64,000 bases of DNA, taken from Gracilaria gracilis (Eukaryota; Rhodophyta; Florideophyceae; Gracilariales; Gracilariaceae). The DNA is taken from NCBI GenBank assembly GCA_030374805.1, contig JARGSG010000031.1, forward strand, positions 310,001-374,000. Reading direction: 5' to 3'. Positions 1 through 11,889 of the stretch are shown piece after piece (the first letter of the stretch is position 1; each line of letters starts with the position of its first letter). The notes below the pieces were generated by a model. The model did not search any database. It worked only from the letters and a program-made list of their open reading frames with translations, and was not told the origin of the DNA. Both the position numbers and the translations under genes were made by a program.

Positions 1-100
1 AAGGATTCTCTTTCTCTCGCTCATTCAAAAAGTTTACATAGAAAAAAGAGTTGAGGGCTAGAAGAGAAAAAGAGGAGACAAGGGATAATCCACACCTTTT

Positions 101-2210
101 GTGCATGTCCAAATATCAAGCAAACTCCAAGCTCAGCGTGTTGGCTTTGGTGTGCAGCTCATAACGAAGGCATGGGATAGTTTCTCTCAATTTCTGGGAT
201 TCCCTACTGTGAAGGTCATGATTCTTCCATTCATGCGAGTCATGGACGACGAAATGCAGTTTCAAGCGATTGAGACGAGAGTAGAGGGGTTCTTCCACCA
301 GGATAACGACCATCGCTTGCTACCGAGCAAAGATGAAACTGTGATTGAAACAGAGGTCACCGCGTAGGCATGGAATTTACCGCAAGACATCGATGTTGCC
401 CTTTGAATGCTTGCGAAGGAGTTCATTTCGGACCTCAACAAGGTTATTGTGAATAAGCAGTTCTTCTCAATTTCCGAACCAGGACGATGGACAGTTCTGA
501 AGACGTTTACCAGAGACCCATCACGGGCGTTTGCTCACAGATTTGATAGTCTCTCGAATTCGCTTGTGTCCTCCGTCATGAAGGCCATAAGCCCGTTGAA
601 ACTGAAAGAATCAGTGAACGTCCCTGGTATGGGGGTGACGCCGATATCCAAACCAGAAACTGCCATGCAAATTGAAGATGATGTGGAGGAGGTGGAGGAA
701 ATTGGGAAACCAACGGAGCCGAAGGAGGGGATAGGCGAAGAAGGAGATGGTGATACGAACATAGTGGCAGACATTGGGAAAGGAAGTACAGGTGACGAAG
801 CGTCCGGGGTAGGCGTAATACCTCCAGCATCCATTGCGTCGTTGGATGACAAAATGGCTTTCCAAAATTGTGAGGAGGAGATGGAGAAGTAATTTTGCCT
901 GTACAATTGCGGGTTTGAGGATATGGTAGAGGTGAAAGAGACGTTGCGCAGAGATGGTTTGTCTCCGTTAGGAACAGTTCCACTGGTTCTTATGGAACCT
1001 CCGTACAACATCGGAGGGAACAAGAACCTAAACAACAGCTGGTACGATGTACTGAGCTCTCAGGACATGAAGAAGGCTGCAAAGCTTCTATCAAGGCTGC
1101 TAATTCCTGGGGGCCATTTCGTGATCTTTAGTGCTTTCGAGCAGGTCCAGCAGTGGAGAGATGTACTTTCTGCCATTGGGGCAAAAGACGAAAACGGAGT
1201 ACCAAGGCATTCATTTGTTGTGGACTAGGTCCCAATGCACTTTGTACGGTCGCACGGCAACCCGATGCGTAACCCTGGACGTAGGTCGTGCTCCATTTCC
1301 CCTGCAATGGAGTATGCTGTACATGGAGTTCGAAATGGTTTCAGCTACGCGCAGCAGCATGTGATGGTGAACTATGAGAACTTCAACTTCGGGCAGTCGA
1401 GGTACCCGGGGTACCACAGTGTCAATGACCAGGTACCCGCCATGTCTAATGAAGAGACTCTTGGAAGAGAAAGAAGGAAGATGGGGGCTACGTTTTACAA
1501 ACGTTGAGGGCCGAACAGAAACCTCGGGCATTGTTGGAGGGGCTAATCAGTCGGTTTTCCCAGGCTGGGGATATTGTGGTCGACTTGTTTGCGGAGACGT
1601 TTTCGACAGCAATGGCATGCATGGAGTTACAACAGCATCGTAGGTTCATCGGATGTGAGCCGGACCCTGACTGATTTGTCCATGCTAGGCACGCCGCAAT
1701 TATTCAATTCTCATTGTGCGTGCCGGAAAATGAGACGGATATCCAGGCAACGCAGGAAGTTCGGAATGCTATGATTAGGGTGTTGAACTTGTTTCCGAAG
1801 TAGAATGTCCGCCCATCAAGATCATGGAAGGATCCATCCGGCTACCCCCAGTATCAAAAGTTTCCTACGTACATTGCGGACTTTCTTGCGTCAATGTGGC
1901 CGGATGAGAGCTTGGTCACGACTGGTAGGCGTAAGGCCCTTCACGAATGGCATAAACCTTTGCAAGGAAAGATCGAGCTTCTGGATTAGAATGCAATGTT
2001 GGCACTGGAAGCGACGATGTGCGGTTGTCGTATCGGGAAGTCGACGATTCGCCACCCTGGCGCAAGAGTGGGGGTGTTCCCTACACGCCGATTCCTGGAA
2101 CATGAAGAGATATGTTAATTTTATGGAACACTGGTGTACCATGACCTAACGAAGAGAAAAGAGGTACACAAGAAATACCTTAAAGGAGGAAAAAGAAGAA
2201 TCAGGTGTAC
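101..2210 (+). pseudogene. decayed DNA N6/N4-methyltransferase-like gene with unknown N-terminal and C-terminal regions
   Basis: One frame runs from about 101 to 1,490 and a second from about 1,480 to 2,210, with several in-frame stops and a frame change near 1,490, so this is a pseudogene or a badly decayed copy. Seen: MEPPYNIGG at 992-1,018 matches the catalytic DPPY box (motif IV), followed by a LLIPGGHFVIFS strand. Further on, QKPRALLEGLI and VDLFAETFSTAMACMEL (about 1,519-1,630), then RRFIGCEPD, match the AdoMet-binding motif I block. The order IV before I is that of the permuted beta-class N6_N4 methylases. Both boxes are degenerate (E for D in DPPY; no G-rich FxGxG), so catalysis is doubtful even in the parent. 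The first ~800 bp encode an unrecognised acidic region. After the methylase comes GVFPTRRFLEHEEIC, faintly like the start of a SET domain. Element A begins right after it. The 5' end may lie outside the window. Confidence 0.6.
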
Positions 2211-2534
2211 CCAATGTGGTCTGTCTGATAAAGTACAATAAATATAAAGTTAATGCTTCAATAAGTTTTTTCAACTACCTACAGATTCCCGCTGTATGTT
2301 TACTTGACACCGGCGCCAGTCCGAATGTTCTAAACGCTCGCGTCGTACCAGATGCGGTTCTGAGGAACATTCGGCCTGCCCCGACTATCAACCCATTAGT
2401 GGACGCTGACGAGCGCCCACTGCACCTTAGAGAAATGTTGACCACTGTGGTTTAACTTGGAACCATGAAGGTGAAGCTCAATTTCTTTGTGGTAGATCGT
2501 CTGGCGACAGACTGTATCCTCGGGACCAACTTTA

Positions 2535-4667
2535 TTGACCAAACATGTCAAGGCAATATTGCCAGGGTCCCGAACGGTTGCCCTCCGCCAGGGTGGTCGT
2601 ATTGCCATAGTAAATAGTACTAAAACCAAAAATGGTTGGCGTCAGAATCCGGGGTCCAATATACCCACCGAAACGGTTTCAAACAAAATACGGCTCAGCA
2701 GATTGGTTTCAATTCCGGCTATGACCCAAATGGTAGTGAATGTCTCATGCGCAGTTCCAGGATTGGTAATGCTACAGAACCATCCTAGGTTGGCAGAAAG
2801 ACATCTCGCCTTAATGGCAAACGGGGTTATCGACAACATCCCTAATCAATCCTTCAAGGTGTACTTGAGTAACTTTAGCAATCACAGTGTTAAGTTACCC
2901 AAGAATACCACTATTGGAATAGCATTGCCAGCACCACAAGGGGTTTTCACGGTCTCACCTAATAGGTTGGGCGAGGTCGCCACCTCTAAGGAAGGGGGAG
3001 GAACAGATGCGCCATACCCTGCATATGCGCCCCTGTTATCGACAAACACCAAAATGGAACAGAAGATCGCCAATACCTTTAAGGTTGGAGATCAGGAAAA
3101 GATTATTGAACTGGACCCAGTGCGGAATTGGAAAGAAGAAGTCCAGATCGATGCGGAGAACCAGGCTCTCCGAGAACGGATCCTCAGTCTCTTAGAAGAA
3201 TTCGAACCCATGTGGTCGGGCCGGTTGGGCCAAATTGAGGCTACAGAGCACCGTATTGATATGGTGCCTGGCTGGAAACCCATTTACCAGCAGCCTTACC
3301 GTGCAGGTCCAAAAGCTCGGGAGGTTGAGCTCAATGAAGTCGAGAGAATGCTCCGTGAAGGTGTAATAGAACCAGCAAATGCGGACTGGGCCAGCCCTGT
3401 GGTTCTCGTCACAAAAAAGAATGATACCCGTATGCGGTTCTGTATAGACTACAGAAGACTGAATAGTATGACCATTAGGGATTCGTACCCAATACCTAGA
3501 ATGGACGAGTGTATAGATTCGTTGGACAACGCCAAGATCTTTACTACGCTCGATGCCAATTGTGGTTATTGGCAGGTACCTATCAGGGAAGAAGACAAGA
3601 ACAAAACTACGTTTACTTGCCACGCTGGGTTATTCCGCTTTAAGCGTATGCCCTTTGGGTTGTGGATTGCCCCGGCTACCTTTCAGAGGGCATTAGATAT
3701 AATCCTTTCGAAGGTGAAGTGGAGAACCGCTCTGGTATACATCGACGATGTAATCATATATTCCAGAACGGTAGAGGAACATTTCCACCATGTTACGGAA
3801 GTTTTGAACCTTTTGAGGGAATCTGGAGTAACGTTGAAGCTCCGCAAGTGCGAATTCTTCACCAAAGAGGTAGAATACCTTGGTCATATCATCATCCCTG
3901 GGAGGTTGGAAGTGACGCCGCGGAATATCCGGGCCGTGCAGGAGGCGAAGCCACCCACGTCCCAGACGGAAATCCGATCCTTTATAGGTTTGTGCAATGT
4001 GTACCGCCGGTTTATCAAGGGATTTGCCAAGATGGCGGCTCCCCTCAACAGGAAGCTGCTGAAAGGCCAACCTACAAGGTTTGAATGTCTCACCAATGAG
4101 AAGATGGATGCGTTCGAGGCGCTGATTCATGCGCCCTTGACCCCTCCCATCTTGGCACTACGCAAAGCTGGTTTACGATACACATTATATACCGATGCTT
4201 CGGACACCCAAATTGGTTGTTGTCTTATGAAAAAGCAAGAAAATGGCGATAAACTACCTATACGGTACTGGAGCCGTCTTCTGCACCCTGCAGAAAATAA
4301 TTACACAACAACCGAAAAGGAGTGTCTAGCTGTGGTCTGGAGCATGCTGATGCTCCGCCCCTACCTATATGGAGAACGGTTTACACTTCGAACCGACCAT
4401 GACGCCCTGCAATGGATACTGGGTCTCGCTGACGCACCGGACGGACTTGCCCGATGGCGGTTAAGGTTGTCAGAGTTCGAGTACGACGTGCAGTACCGTC
4501 CAGGTATGAAGCACAATGTCGCAGACGCGATGTCACGTATTACCACAGATGGTCTGGATACCGAACCGGTAGAAGATGATATTCCATGCTTTATCACCTC
4601 TACAGACCCTGGTGGTTATAGTGGTACCTTAGAAGGTTACTGGACTCTACCCGAAGAGGATACATAG
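2535..4667 (+). CDS. element A reverse transcriptase and RNase H
   Basis: A 710-residue open frame. Reverse transcriptase copies element RNA to DNA in the cytoplasmic particle; RNase H removes the template. Seen: the RT N-terminal block with WASPVVLVTKK and FCIDYRRLN, the RMPFGL palm segment, the catalytic LVYIDDVIIYS box near 3,740, LGHI and SFIGLCNVYRRFI in the thumb, then the RNase H core YTLYTDASDTQIG and TTTEKECLAVVW ending in LRTDHDALQWIL. Length and order are normal for Ty3 pol. The annotated start lies inside the protease-RT linker, so it is an open frame rather than a proven start. Confidence 0.9.
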   Translation: MTKHVKAILPGSRTVALRQGGRIAIVNSTKTKNGWRQNPGSNIPTETVSNKIRLSRLVSIPAMTQMVVNVSCAVPGLVMLQNHPRLAERHLALMANGVIDNIPNQSFKVYLSNFSNHSVKLPKNTTIGIALPAPQGVFTVSPNRLGEVATSKEGGGTDAPYPAYAPLLSTNTKMEQKIANTFKVGDQEKIIELDPVRNWKEEVQIDAENQALRERILSLLEEFEPMWSGRLGQIEATEHRIDMVPGWKPIYQQPYRAGPKAREVELNEVERMLREGVIEPANADWASPVVLVTKKNDTRMRFCIDYRRLNSMTIRDSYPIPRMDECIDSLDNAKIFTTLDANCGYWQVPIREEDKNKTTFTCHAGLFRFKRMPFGLWIAPATFQRALDIILSKVKWRTALVYIDDVIIYSRTVEEHFHHVTEVLNLLRESGVTLKLRKCEFFTKEVEYLGHIIIPGRLEVTPRNIRAVQEAKPPTSQTEIRSFIGLCNVYRRFIKGFAKMAAPLNRKLLKGQPTRFECLTNEKMDAFEALIHAPLTPPILALRKAGLRYTLYTDASDTQIGCCLMKKQENGDKLPIRYWSRLLHPAENNYTTTEKECLAVVWSMLMLRPYLYGERFTLRTDHDALQWILGLADAPDGLARWRLRLSEFEYDVQYRPGMKHNVADAMSRITTDGLDTEPVEDDIPCFITSTDPGGYSGTLEGYWTLPEEDT

Positions 4668-4718
4668 TTCAATGGAGCCATCGCTCGAGCGATACTCACC
4701 CTTGAGGAAACCGACGTC

Positions 4719-6393
4719 ATGCCTACTACCCGCGAGGAATTCCGGAGAGAACAGGAAAACGAAGTTTACTGTCGTTCTCTCATGGACCAAGTTAGTATGA
4801 AGGACTCAAACATCGATGTCGACCGCAATGGTTTCCTTGTAAGGCGAGCTCCAATTGATGGATTCCTTCAGAAGGTAGTGCCCAAGGCGGTGCGCCCACG
4901 GGTGCTGTACCTTTCGCACTACCCGAGACTATCAGGACACCCTGGAGGTACGAGAATGTACTACACCTTGAGACAAGGGTACTACTGGCCTCATATGGCT
5001 CATAATGTGTATATCTTTGTAGGTCAATGCGAGTCATGCGTACGTACCCGAGAAGGTCCCCGCGAACATCGGAAATACCTAAAGTTGTTTCCCGCAGCGG
5101 GTCCCCTTGATTTCGTAGCAATCGACATTTTAGGGCCATTGCAGAAGACCACTGAGGGTTACCAGTACATCATTGTGATCACAGACAGGTTTTCGAAGCT
5201 CACCAGAGCCATACCCTTGAAGTATATGAAGTCAAAAACCCTCGCAATCGCGTTCTTGAGCAATTGGATCTAACCGTACGGTGCACCACTTTATCTACTT
5301 ACTGACAATGGTTCGAATCTCGCTTCGAAGTTTTTGAAGCTGTATGTAACCTACTTGGTATTAAGCACTACTTCACCACTGCCTATCATCTACAGACAAA
5401 TGGCCAGGTGGAGCGCTTTAACCGAACATTGGTATCTAGATTGCGTCACTACACGGAGGAACATCAAACTGGTTGGGATGAGCTCGTTCGGCTTTTGACC
5501 TATGCATATAACCTCCAGGTTCATCGAGCGACGCAAACGACGCCGTTCGACTTGATACTGTCAAGATACCCACCAGGTATTGTTGTTGAAGGAGACCCAT
5601 TATGACAAGAAGCCGCCGGTTCGCTCACACCGTCACAGGCTAAACGGAATACCCTTTTGAGGTTGAAGCGTGCTCTCCAGCATGTTAAGAGCAAGCTCAC
5701 AGCCTCCCAAAAGCGAAAAGCAAAGGTAACCAGATGGTATCGGCTACGCTCGGTCAATATGTCTTTATTGACCACCCTCCAAAGGGAGCTAAACCACAAC
5801 TGGGTGATGAAGCCGGTGATGAAGCGATTGATAGGGATATCAATTCCAAGCTTAATCCGAAATCATCGGGACCTTTCAAGGTAGTTCGAGTGACCGATCA
5901 CACGGTGACGGTAAGCCAAGGTGGCATAGAGAATACGATCTCTATTGACCGAATCACGGTCGCCCCTCGAACGGTTCAAGCTAGAAAGGAGCGCGGAGAA
6001 TCCGCGCGTGACCCACAAGCGGTTTCCCTGAAAACTCAGCCCCGGGAGGACGAAATATTCATTGAGGTTAATGATGACGCACAGAGCGACGACCCTGACT
6101 GCGTACCACCCGAGGGAATTACAATTGCTCCTTCACAGAAACGAACTTTCCCTAGTGGTACTGATGCCAATCTAAACCAAATTGGTGGCAGAATACCGTC
6201 TCAGGCTTCTAATGAGTTCCCGGTGGAACGCCTGGTAGGTCACCGCCGTACCCGAGATGGTCTGGAGTACACCGTACGTTCGTATGGCTGGGGCGCCGAT
6301 GGTGATACGGCCGACCCGCTCTCAACCATACCACACCACTTCAAGGTAAGCTACTGGAACCACAAAGAAGAGAACAGGCCGAACGATGGGTAA
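4719..6393 (+). pseudogene. element A integrase and chromodomain
   Basis: Fossil integrase of element A. Seen: the zinc-binding HHCC region ending in GQCESCVRT, the catalytic core with AIDILGPL and an RFSKLTRAIPLKYMK block, and NGQVERFNRTLVSRLRHY carrying the acidic third catalytic position. A disordered linker follows, and the chromodomain VERLVGHRRTRDGLEYTVRS lies near 6,223. Chromodomains in this family direct integration toward particular chromatin. The frame is broken in a few places. Confidence 0.85.
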
Positions 6394-7277
6394 AAATTAG
6401 AGGTGATGCAGTCCCCCATGGGAGGGGCAAAATATTATAATTACGAGTACAAAGAAGGGTTCGAATGCTTACCAAGGACGTAAAACCAGAAGGAAGCACC
6501 CCACGACGGTACTTCCTAGAAGCGGTAGCGCTAAAGATGTACGCACCGTTGCACGCGCGAGGCACACGCACGAACCCCTGCGATGGAAACATTCAAAAAA
6601 TTGTATCTTTTTACTTTTCGAGGTCTACGCGCACTGCCCGTGGTGCGCCGTGCGGAGTAACGGATTCGGTTTACACTATGGTGTGTAGAGAGCGAACAAT
6701 GGCATGGTCCAAAAATCTAAGTATTTTGAGCGTGCCGCGCTCCCGAATTGGCCATTATAAGCCTCTGAAAGCGCTTGGTTCTCGAGATACGGACCAAAAG
6801 ATTTTCCTGCGTTTTCACTAACATATGGAGGTGTAATTCTTTGGCCAAATATTTTGATTCGCCTTGGAAGTAACCTCCAGAGTGCAACAACGCACGTGCT
6901 CTCATGCATGGTAAGAGACCATGCAAATATTTCCCGCTATATTGCTGGCCGCCCCGCGCGAGCTCGAGGCACAGCATCTCATCTCATGGGAAGGTAAACC
7001 CGCTCGCTGCACCGTCAGAGGCGAAGCAGCGTACCAACATGGTGAATCTATACTCCAAGCACCAGAATGGCTCAAGATGGAACCATTTTACCAACAAGGA
7101 ATCACCATTCATCCATCGTGGTACGCTGGTTTAAGGAAGGAGGGGGAACTGTTTTCGCGCTTCTTCCATCGCTTCGCAATGCACCTCCATGGTAACTGGA
7201 ACCTAACATGGAAATTCATAACTTTTAACTTTACTTAAAGAGTAACACCAGCAGGGATGCAGAAGTAGACACAGGAA

Positions 7278-9382
7278 TCAACCAGACGGGTGAGTGGCAA
7301 AGTGAGGCCCTGAGGAGCCTTGAGGACCTATCGGAGGTGGCGTGCTCGCCTGCGCAATTGACGGAGGACGCGACGACCCGGTGTGGAGGGGAGCCTGCGG
7401 AGCGGCTAGAAGGCCGGGGTTCAGGCTAGCACGAAATAGAGGATCCTCCAAATGGTTCATAGGGGTCGGGCCCATAGCTGTCGCTAGACCTGCCACCTAA
7501 GCGGTAGCCATCTGGTAGAGATCGACCTGGAACCGGATCCGGAACTCACCAGTTTGGGAGAAGGATCGCACGTATTGGGCGTGACGAGGCAGGATGCTTT
7601 CCAGAACGGTGAGTGCTTCCACCACAGAGGTAGGACCGGCCCGCTGGAAGTTCACCAGATAGGCTTGGCAGACCCGAGCTATTAAACCTGAAACGGCCTG
7701 GAAATCCACCTGAGAGAGAACAGGGGCCGCAGCCGCATCCATGACACCCCCGAGGATAGCCCGTGGTGCCCATCGACACTTGTGGTACCGGGGAGAAGAA
7801 GAGGTACACCAGTATGGGCAGGCGTGTTGCGTCCTTACGGAGCAGAAGTAGGCGCCGAAGCGACCACAGGGGTAGCCGCTGGCGATTCCACCACGGTTGG
7901 TAAGGGTTCAGGACTCCCTGGAGGTCCCTGATCGGTATACGCCACGGGAGAGCGTTGTTCTGCGCGGGACACGACCTTCCAGGACACGGGATCGAAAACT
8001 TCCCACTCCTGCTTAAGTCTCCACGGGAAACTCTCCACTTGGGTAAGCAACGACTCCAATTGCTCAATGGAGTAATCCGTACCAGCAAAAATGGTTCCGA
8101 GTCCGAACTGTCAGATGTCGCGAATGACGCTCGGAAGAATGAAGAACATACGACCAAAAGGCTGAACACCGTCACGGTAAATCTAGGCTTCGCGAGAACG
8201 GCAGTCCCAGTCCATACCATCACGGGCAGCCTGCAGGGCAAGGAAGGCCACCAGTACGGCCCACTCTGCGAGGGCAGTCAACCAAATAAGGTAATACCAA
8301 TCGTGGTTACGGGTGATGTAGCTCCCGAAATAGGCCAATACCGGTGGGGTTGGGACGCTAAGCGACATCGGGACCTTATCGGCACTCCACCATTCGGTTC
8401 GGGCTACATATCAAGAGGTTCTTTCCTTATTAGGTTGAGAGAAGAAATCTACATTGTGGAACCCATGCATGACGCGGTTGAAGCCGGACCGGGTGCGGAT
8501 GCAAGCCTCGGTGGCGGCATCCACACCCCACCTACGACGGTTGGGCCAATGGATGGTATTGTACGGACAGTCAAAACACACCAAATGGGGAGAAGCCGCG
8601 AGGTATTGCTATGGAACAGAGTCATATTGACAGATCTCCACCACCAGACGTCGGTAATAATGGAGCTCCAGTTCGATACGGACGTACAACAAGTCGCTAG
8701 GATACAGCGGGGGAATGAAATAATTCATTGGTGTGTGTCGCTGGCGACTTTTGTAGCACTCAAGACGACCCTGACGAGGTTGAGATTCCTTACCTCGACG
8801 GTGGAGCGTCTGCGGAACCGAGCGGAGACGCTCACAGTCCCAAAGAGACAAACTCAAGTAGGTATCCAGAGTCGGAAGTCGCAAAATTCCGGGAAAAGAT
8901 GTGTGTCCCCGGCGCCACTGGCCAGTACCGACGGTACAGCGTCGCTTGCGAAACCATTTTTGGATCGATCCCGAAGGTACCATGTTGGGACCCGTTCCAG
9001 TCGGCCGTGGTGAACGCCTCCAAACCATAATAGGAAATAACACGAGAAATCTTAGGCTCCGGACCATACGGGTCCCGGATCCCTTCGTGAATCCGTTGAG
9101 GGTGATGTGAAGAAGACTGAACCGGCTGGCTCCGAAAATTGTTTGGATACGATTGTGGTACAACGCAGCACCCCGCGAACCAGAATTGGTGATGCCGCTG
9201 CCACGACCGCGCGACGGACCGGCGCTCGACATATCGTGATGATCACCGCGAGGGAGTGGCTGAGACGCTGGGCACTCAACCGCAGGGGTGAACCAAATTG
9301 GCTTTTTATCCACAATGGGTGAATCACCAGAGCTGATGCTCAAAACCTCCACCCGTTCGGGGCTCCATGCTGGTTCAACCAT
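7278..9382 (-). pseudogene. element A antisense gene, homologous to the antisense gene of element C
   Basis: Downstream of pol, coding-like sequence runs on the strand opposite to pol. It shares two blocks with the antisense gene of element C: RRRWGVDAATEACIRTRSGF at about 8,475-8,545 and LSVPTPPVLAY near 8,330-8,370, in the same order and at about the same spacing as in C. A further weak match surrounds RNFATSDSGYL near 8,870. The region toward 7,278 is helical and then Pro/Ser-rich, as in C. Extra antisense genes 3' of pol are known in some plant Ty3 elements; I do not recognise this protein family. Function unknown. The copy is broken. Confidence 0.6.
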
Positions 9383-11144
9383 TAAGGTATTGGCATTGGT
9401 CGCCGGGATCGCGTCTTATCTTGGGGTGATCTCCTTCGAGTGACCAATGTGTGGAACCGACAAGAGTTGCGTACCGCTACGGGTGCGAGCCCGCACGCTG
9501 GTACCAGGGCTACCAGCGTGGTTGAGATAAGGATCGGGGGTCACCATAAACGGAGGTAACTTTGTGGGTCGGGCGAAAAGCCACGGCGGCGCGAACCAAC
9601 ACGAATGAATCTCAAGGGGGTACGGAGCTAACCAGGAAAGGGGATGATGAAACGACCTCGAAGGGACGGAGACGGAACCTTAAGGGAACAGCGTGATCAG
9701 CCGCAAACAAGGAAGCATCAAAATCCTTCACGGTACAGCCTCCAAAGGAGCGCAAAGTCGCGCCCTGTACCCCGATGGATGTAACAAAACTGGAGAGGAG
9801 ACCGAAGACCTGAGTCCGTAAAGGTGTACGCCACCGTGTGCTGGTGATCCAACCTCACAGGTACACAACGGACGCGCGTCGCGTCCACAAAACACAAATG
9901 GGAAAAAGGAAGCCACTGTCGGTAGTGACCCAGAGGGTAAACAGACAAGGTCCGTGTCGCAGAGCGGGCGCGACGCACGGCGCGAGATGGCACGAAGGCT
10001 GCGACAGAGGCCAAATTGGTACGGCGATGCAACCAACTTGGTGAGAAGATCTAGGAGCCACGAGGGCGTGGCTCAGGGTGGGAAAGCGGTCTGTACTACA
10101 ATGAGACCTCAATGGGTTGGTGCCACGTGGGCCTACTGGTGTGCCTTGCTGGCAGCACTGTACCCAATTGTTATTCTGTATTTTATAATTTTTAATTTCT
10201 AATTTATAGTTTAGGATAGCTTGGCATTGCTGGCCCATGACAGTAGGTCATGAGTGCAGCCGATGACGTCATGCCCGCATGGGAGATCGGCGTCGGTGCA
10301 CCTTGTATATATTGCGGTGCACCTCGCCTTCCCCCTCGGGTATTGCAAAGTCAGGCACAACTAGGACAGTAACTATACCATCTTGGTCATTTGCTACTCT
10401 ATTACTAATCAGGTTCTACCGCGCGTCGACGACTACTACCGTACACCTACACGGTCTAGACTAGTTGCCCCGCCGTTTGCCCCTGCGGGTTTCAGGTGCC
10501 CTACTACCATATTGGTTGTGTGTTTTTCCCCTCTAGGTTGAGCCCTCGCGCGCCCCCTCTATCAGTTGGACCTCACACCTCATTGGTATTTTTACGACAA
10601 GTGGTGAGCAAGAATAACACTCTTTTCTTCGTCTGTTAAAAGCTTTCCTCTGGGCATTATGAAGGGATATTGTTGGTTACTTAGAATCAGGTTGATGCGG
10701 AAGAGAACTTTCTACCTAACTATCACTTCAGATGGCCCCAATGTGTTCTAGTTTGGCGCCAAATGCGATTTGAAATGAATTACTGTTATAAAAGTTCGTA
10801 AATATATAAAAACTTCGTTTACTTTTTTGTCTATTGTAGTTGACTTCTGCATGTACATGTGTTAGTCGTCTATCACTGTATCGAACAGGTTGTCGACTGA
10901 CAGTACAACAAGTTTGGGCTGCAATATTTCTACTCTAGTTGCGTTACGTCGAGTTTAAAGTTTGAGATATAGAAATTTCGCCCACTGTATATGCAATAAA
11001 GCCATAAAAAAATGAAAAAGAATTGCCTAAGAACCCTTTTCTGTTACAAAACAGACGTTCGACGGCCAAACGTTCCATCAGATATTTTCAATACATATAT
11101 AACTGGTAACCCCTTAGACCCAATTGGTTCGCCGTGACTACCTC
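9383..11144. other. tail of element A, a possible LTR fragment, and AT-rich spacer
   Basis: No gene recognised. 9,383-10,101 is GC-rich and probably belongs to element A. 10,225-10,600 looks like a promoter-bearing LTR fragment: a TATA-like TTGTATATATTG near 10,305 and a TTGGTATTTTTACGACAAG segment near 10,580 resembling a primer-binding region, but no second copy is present to prove it. 10,600-11,144 is AT-rich with no convincing reading frame and is the left flank of the Tc1/mariner insertion. Confidence 0.35.
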
Positions 11145-11146
11145 TA

Positions 11147-11188
11147 CAGTGAGCGAAATCCATATACGACACCCCAGATATTCATCCG
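11147..11188 (+). repeat. left inverted end of the Tc1/mariner element
   Basis: CAGTG...CGAAA...TATACGACAC.CCAG matches the reverse complement of 37,613-37,654 at roughly three quarters of positions. It is preceded by TA at 11,145. Confidence 0.75.
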
Positions 11189-11388
11189 TTACAGGCACAT
11201 TTTCCCTCGCTGAGGCTTCAAAGTCTGTGCACTTCACGCCAGTATAAAAGAAAATAAAACGAAAACAGTAGAGGCGCCAAAGCTTCAAAATAACAAAGAT
11301 ATCCTTTAAAAGGTTACTCAAGGAATAATATTTCTATTGGACAACTGTGACATATTACGCACGCCAAAGTAACTATAGTACTCAGTTT

Positions 11389-11488
11389 TCATTTTCTCTC
11401 CTTCTGAAACAGACGCACATTGCTTTTACATACTTTGGACATGGTTGTAACACGTGTTACGTTCCACCTTGTTTCACTCTGATATAAG
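11389..11488 (-). pseudogene. C-terminal tail of the Tc1/mariner transposase, left of element F
   Basis: Reading minus strand from the edge of the F LTR gives ETRWNVTRVTTMSKVCKSN and a stop at 11,389. VTTMSK resembles the LVxSMxxR block that ends Tc1-type transposases. Position and strand fit the gene piece on the far side of the nest at 36,452. The match is short, so the call rests mainly on context. Confidence 0.5.
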
Positions 11489-11889
11489 TGTTATGAATGG
11501 GTAGGCGACATTTGTTGGAGAGTATGTCCCAAATTAATTATTTTATTGTGTTGGAATGCTATGTTGGAAACTATTGTTGTCATGCTAAGTATAATTATTG
11601 TTGTAGTTCCATGTTGGACTATTCTAGTGGAAGTATTACGCTAAGTACAGTGCTTCTACTTCTATTTAGTAAAGTCTATGTAAATTACTCTTGTCGCGCG
11701 CTTCACTCTCTCTTGTCTTTTCGCTCCAAGCGCCGAGCAGGAAGGAGAGCTTAGAAGTGCCTCTCCAGAAAATGCGTTCTTTACAAAAAAATATAATAAA
11801 TTTTATTTTATTGTAAAACTTTGGCTTTGCAAAAACTATTGATAGTTAGCAAAAAACCAAAACATTATGGAAAAAAGTGAATTGCTATA
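11489..11889 (+). repeat. 5' LTR of element F
   Basis: A 401-bp direct copy of 36,048-36,451. It starts TGTTATGAATG and is followed after three bases by TGGCAGCATCGC, a candidate tRNA primer site. It contains the conserved AAGTACAGTGCTTCTACTT stretch. Confidence 0.8.

Larger units (their letters stand above)
2285..10101 (+). mobile_element. Ty3/gypsy retrotransposon A, old and broken
   Basis: A plus-strand chromodomain Ty3/gypsy element. Parts in order: aspartic protease around LLDTGAS (about 2,290-2,455), reverse transcriptase and RNase H (2,535-4,667), integrase (4,719 to about 5,960), chromodomain (about 6,223-6,360), then a gene on the opposite strand (7,278-9,382). No gag or 5' LTR is recognisable to the left, where the methylase pseudogene abuts. 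The right end is uncertain; CTGTACTACA at 10,092-10,101 resembles LTR ends of elements B and C. It has roughly five to ten breaks and looks old. It is not part of the nest to its right. Confidence 0.85.

Noticed and set aside
10092-10101. LTR end proving the right border of element A
   Set aside because: CTGTACTACA matches the LTR-end style but no paired copy, purine tract or target duplication was found, so it is only a candidate.
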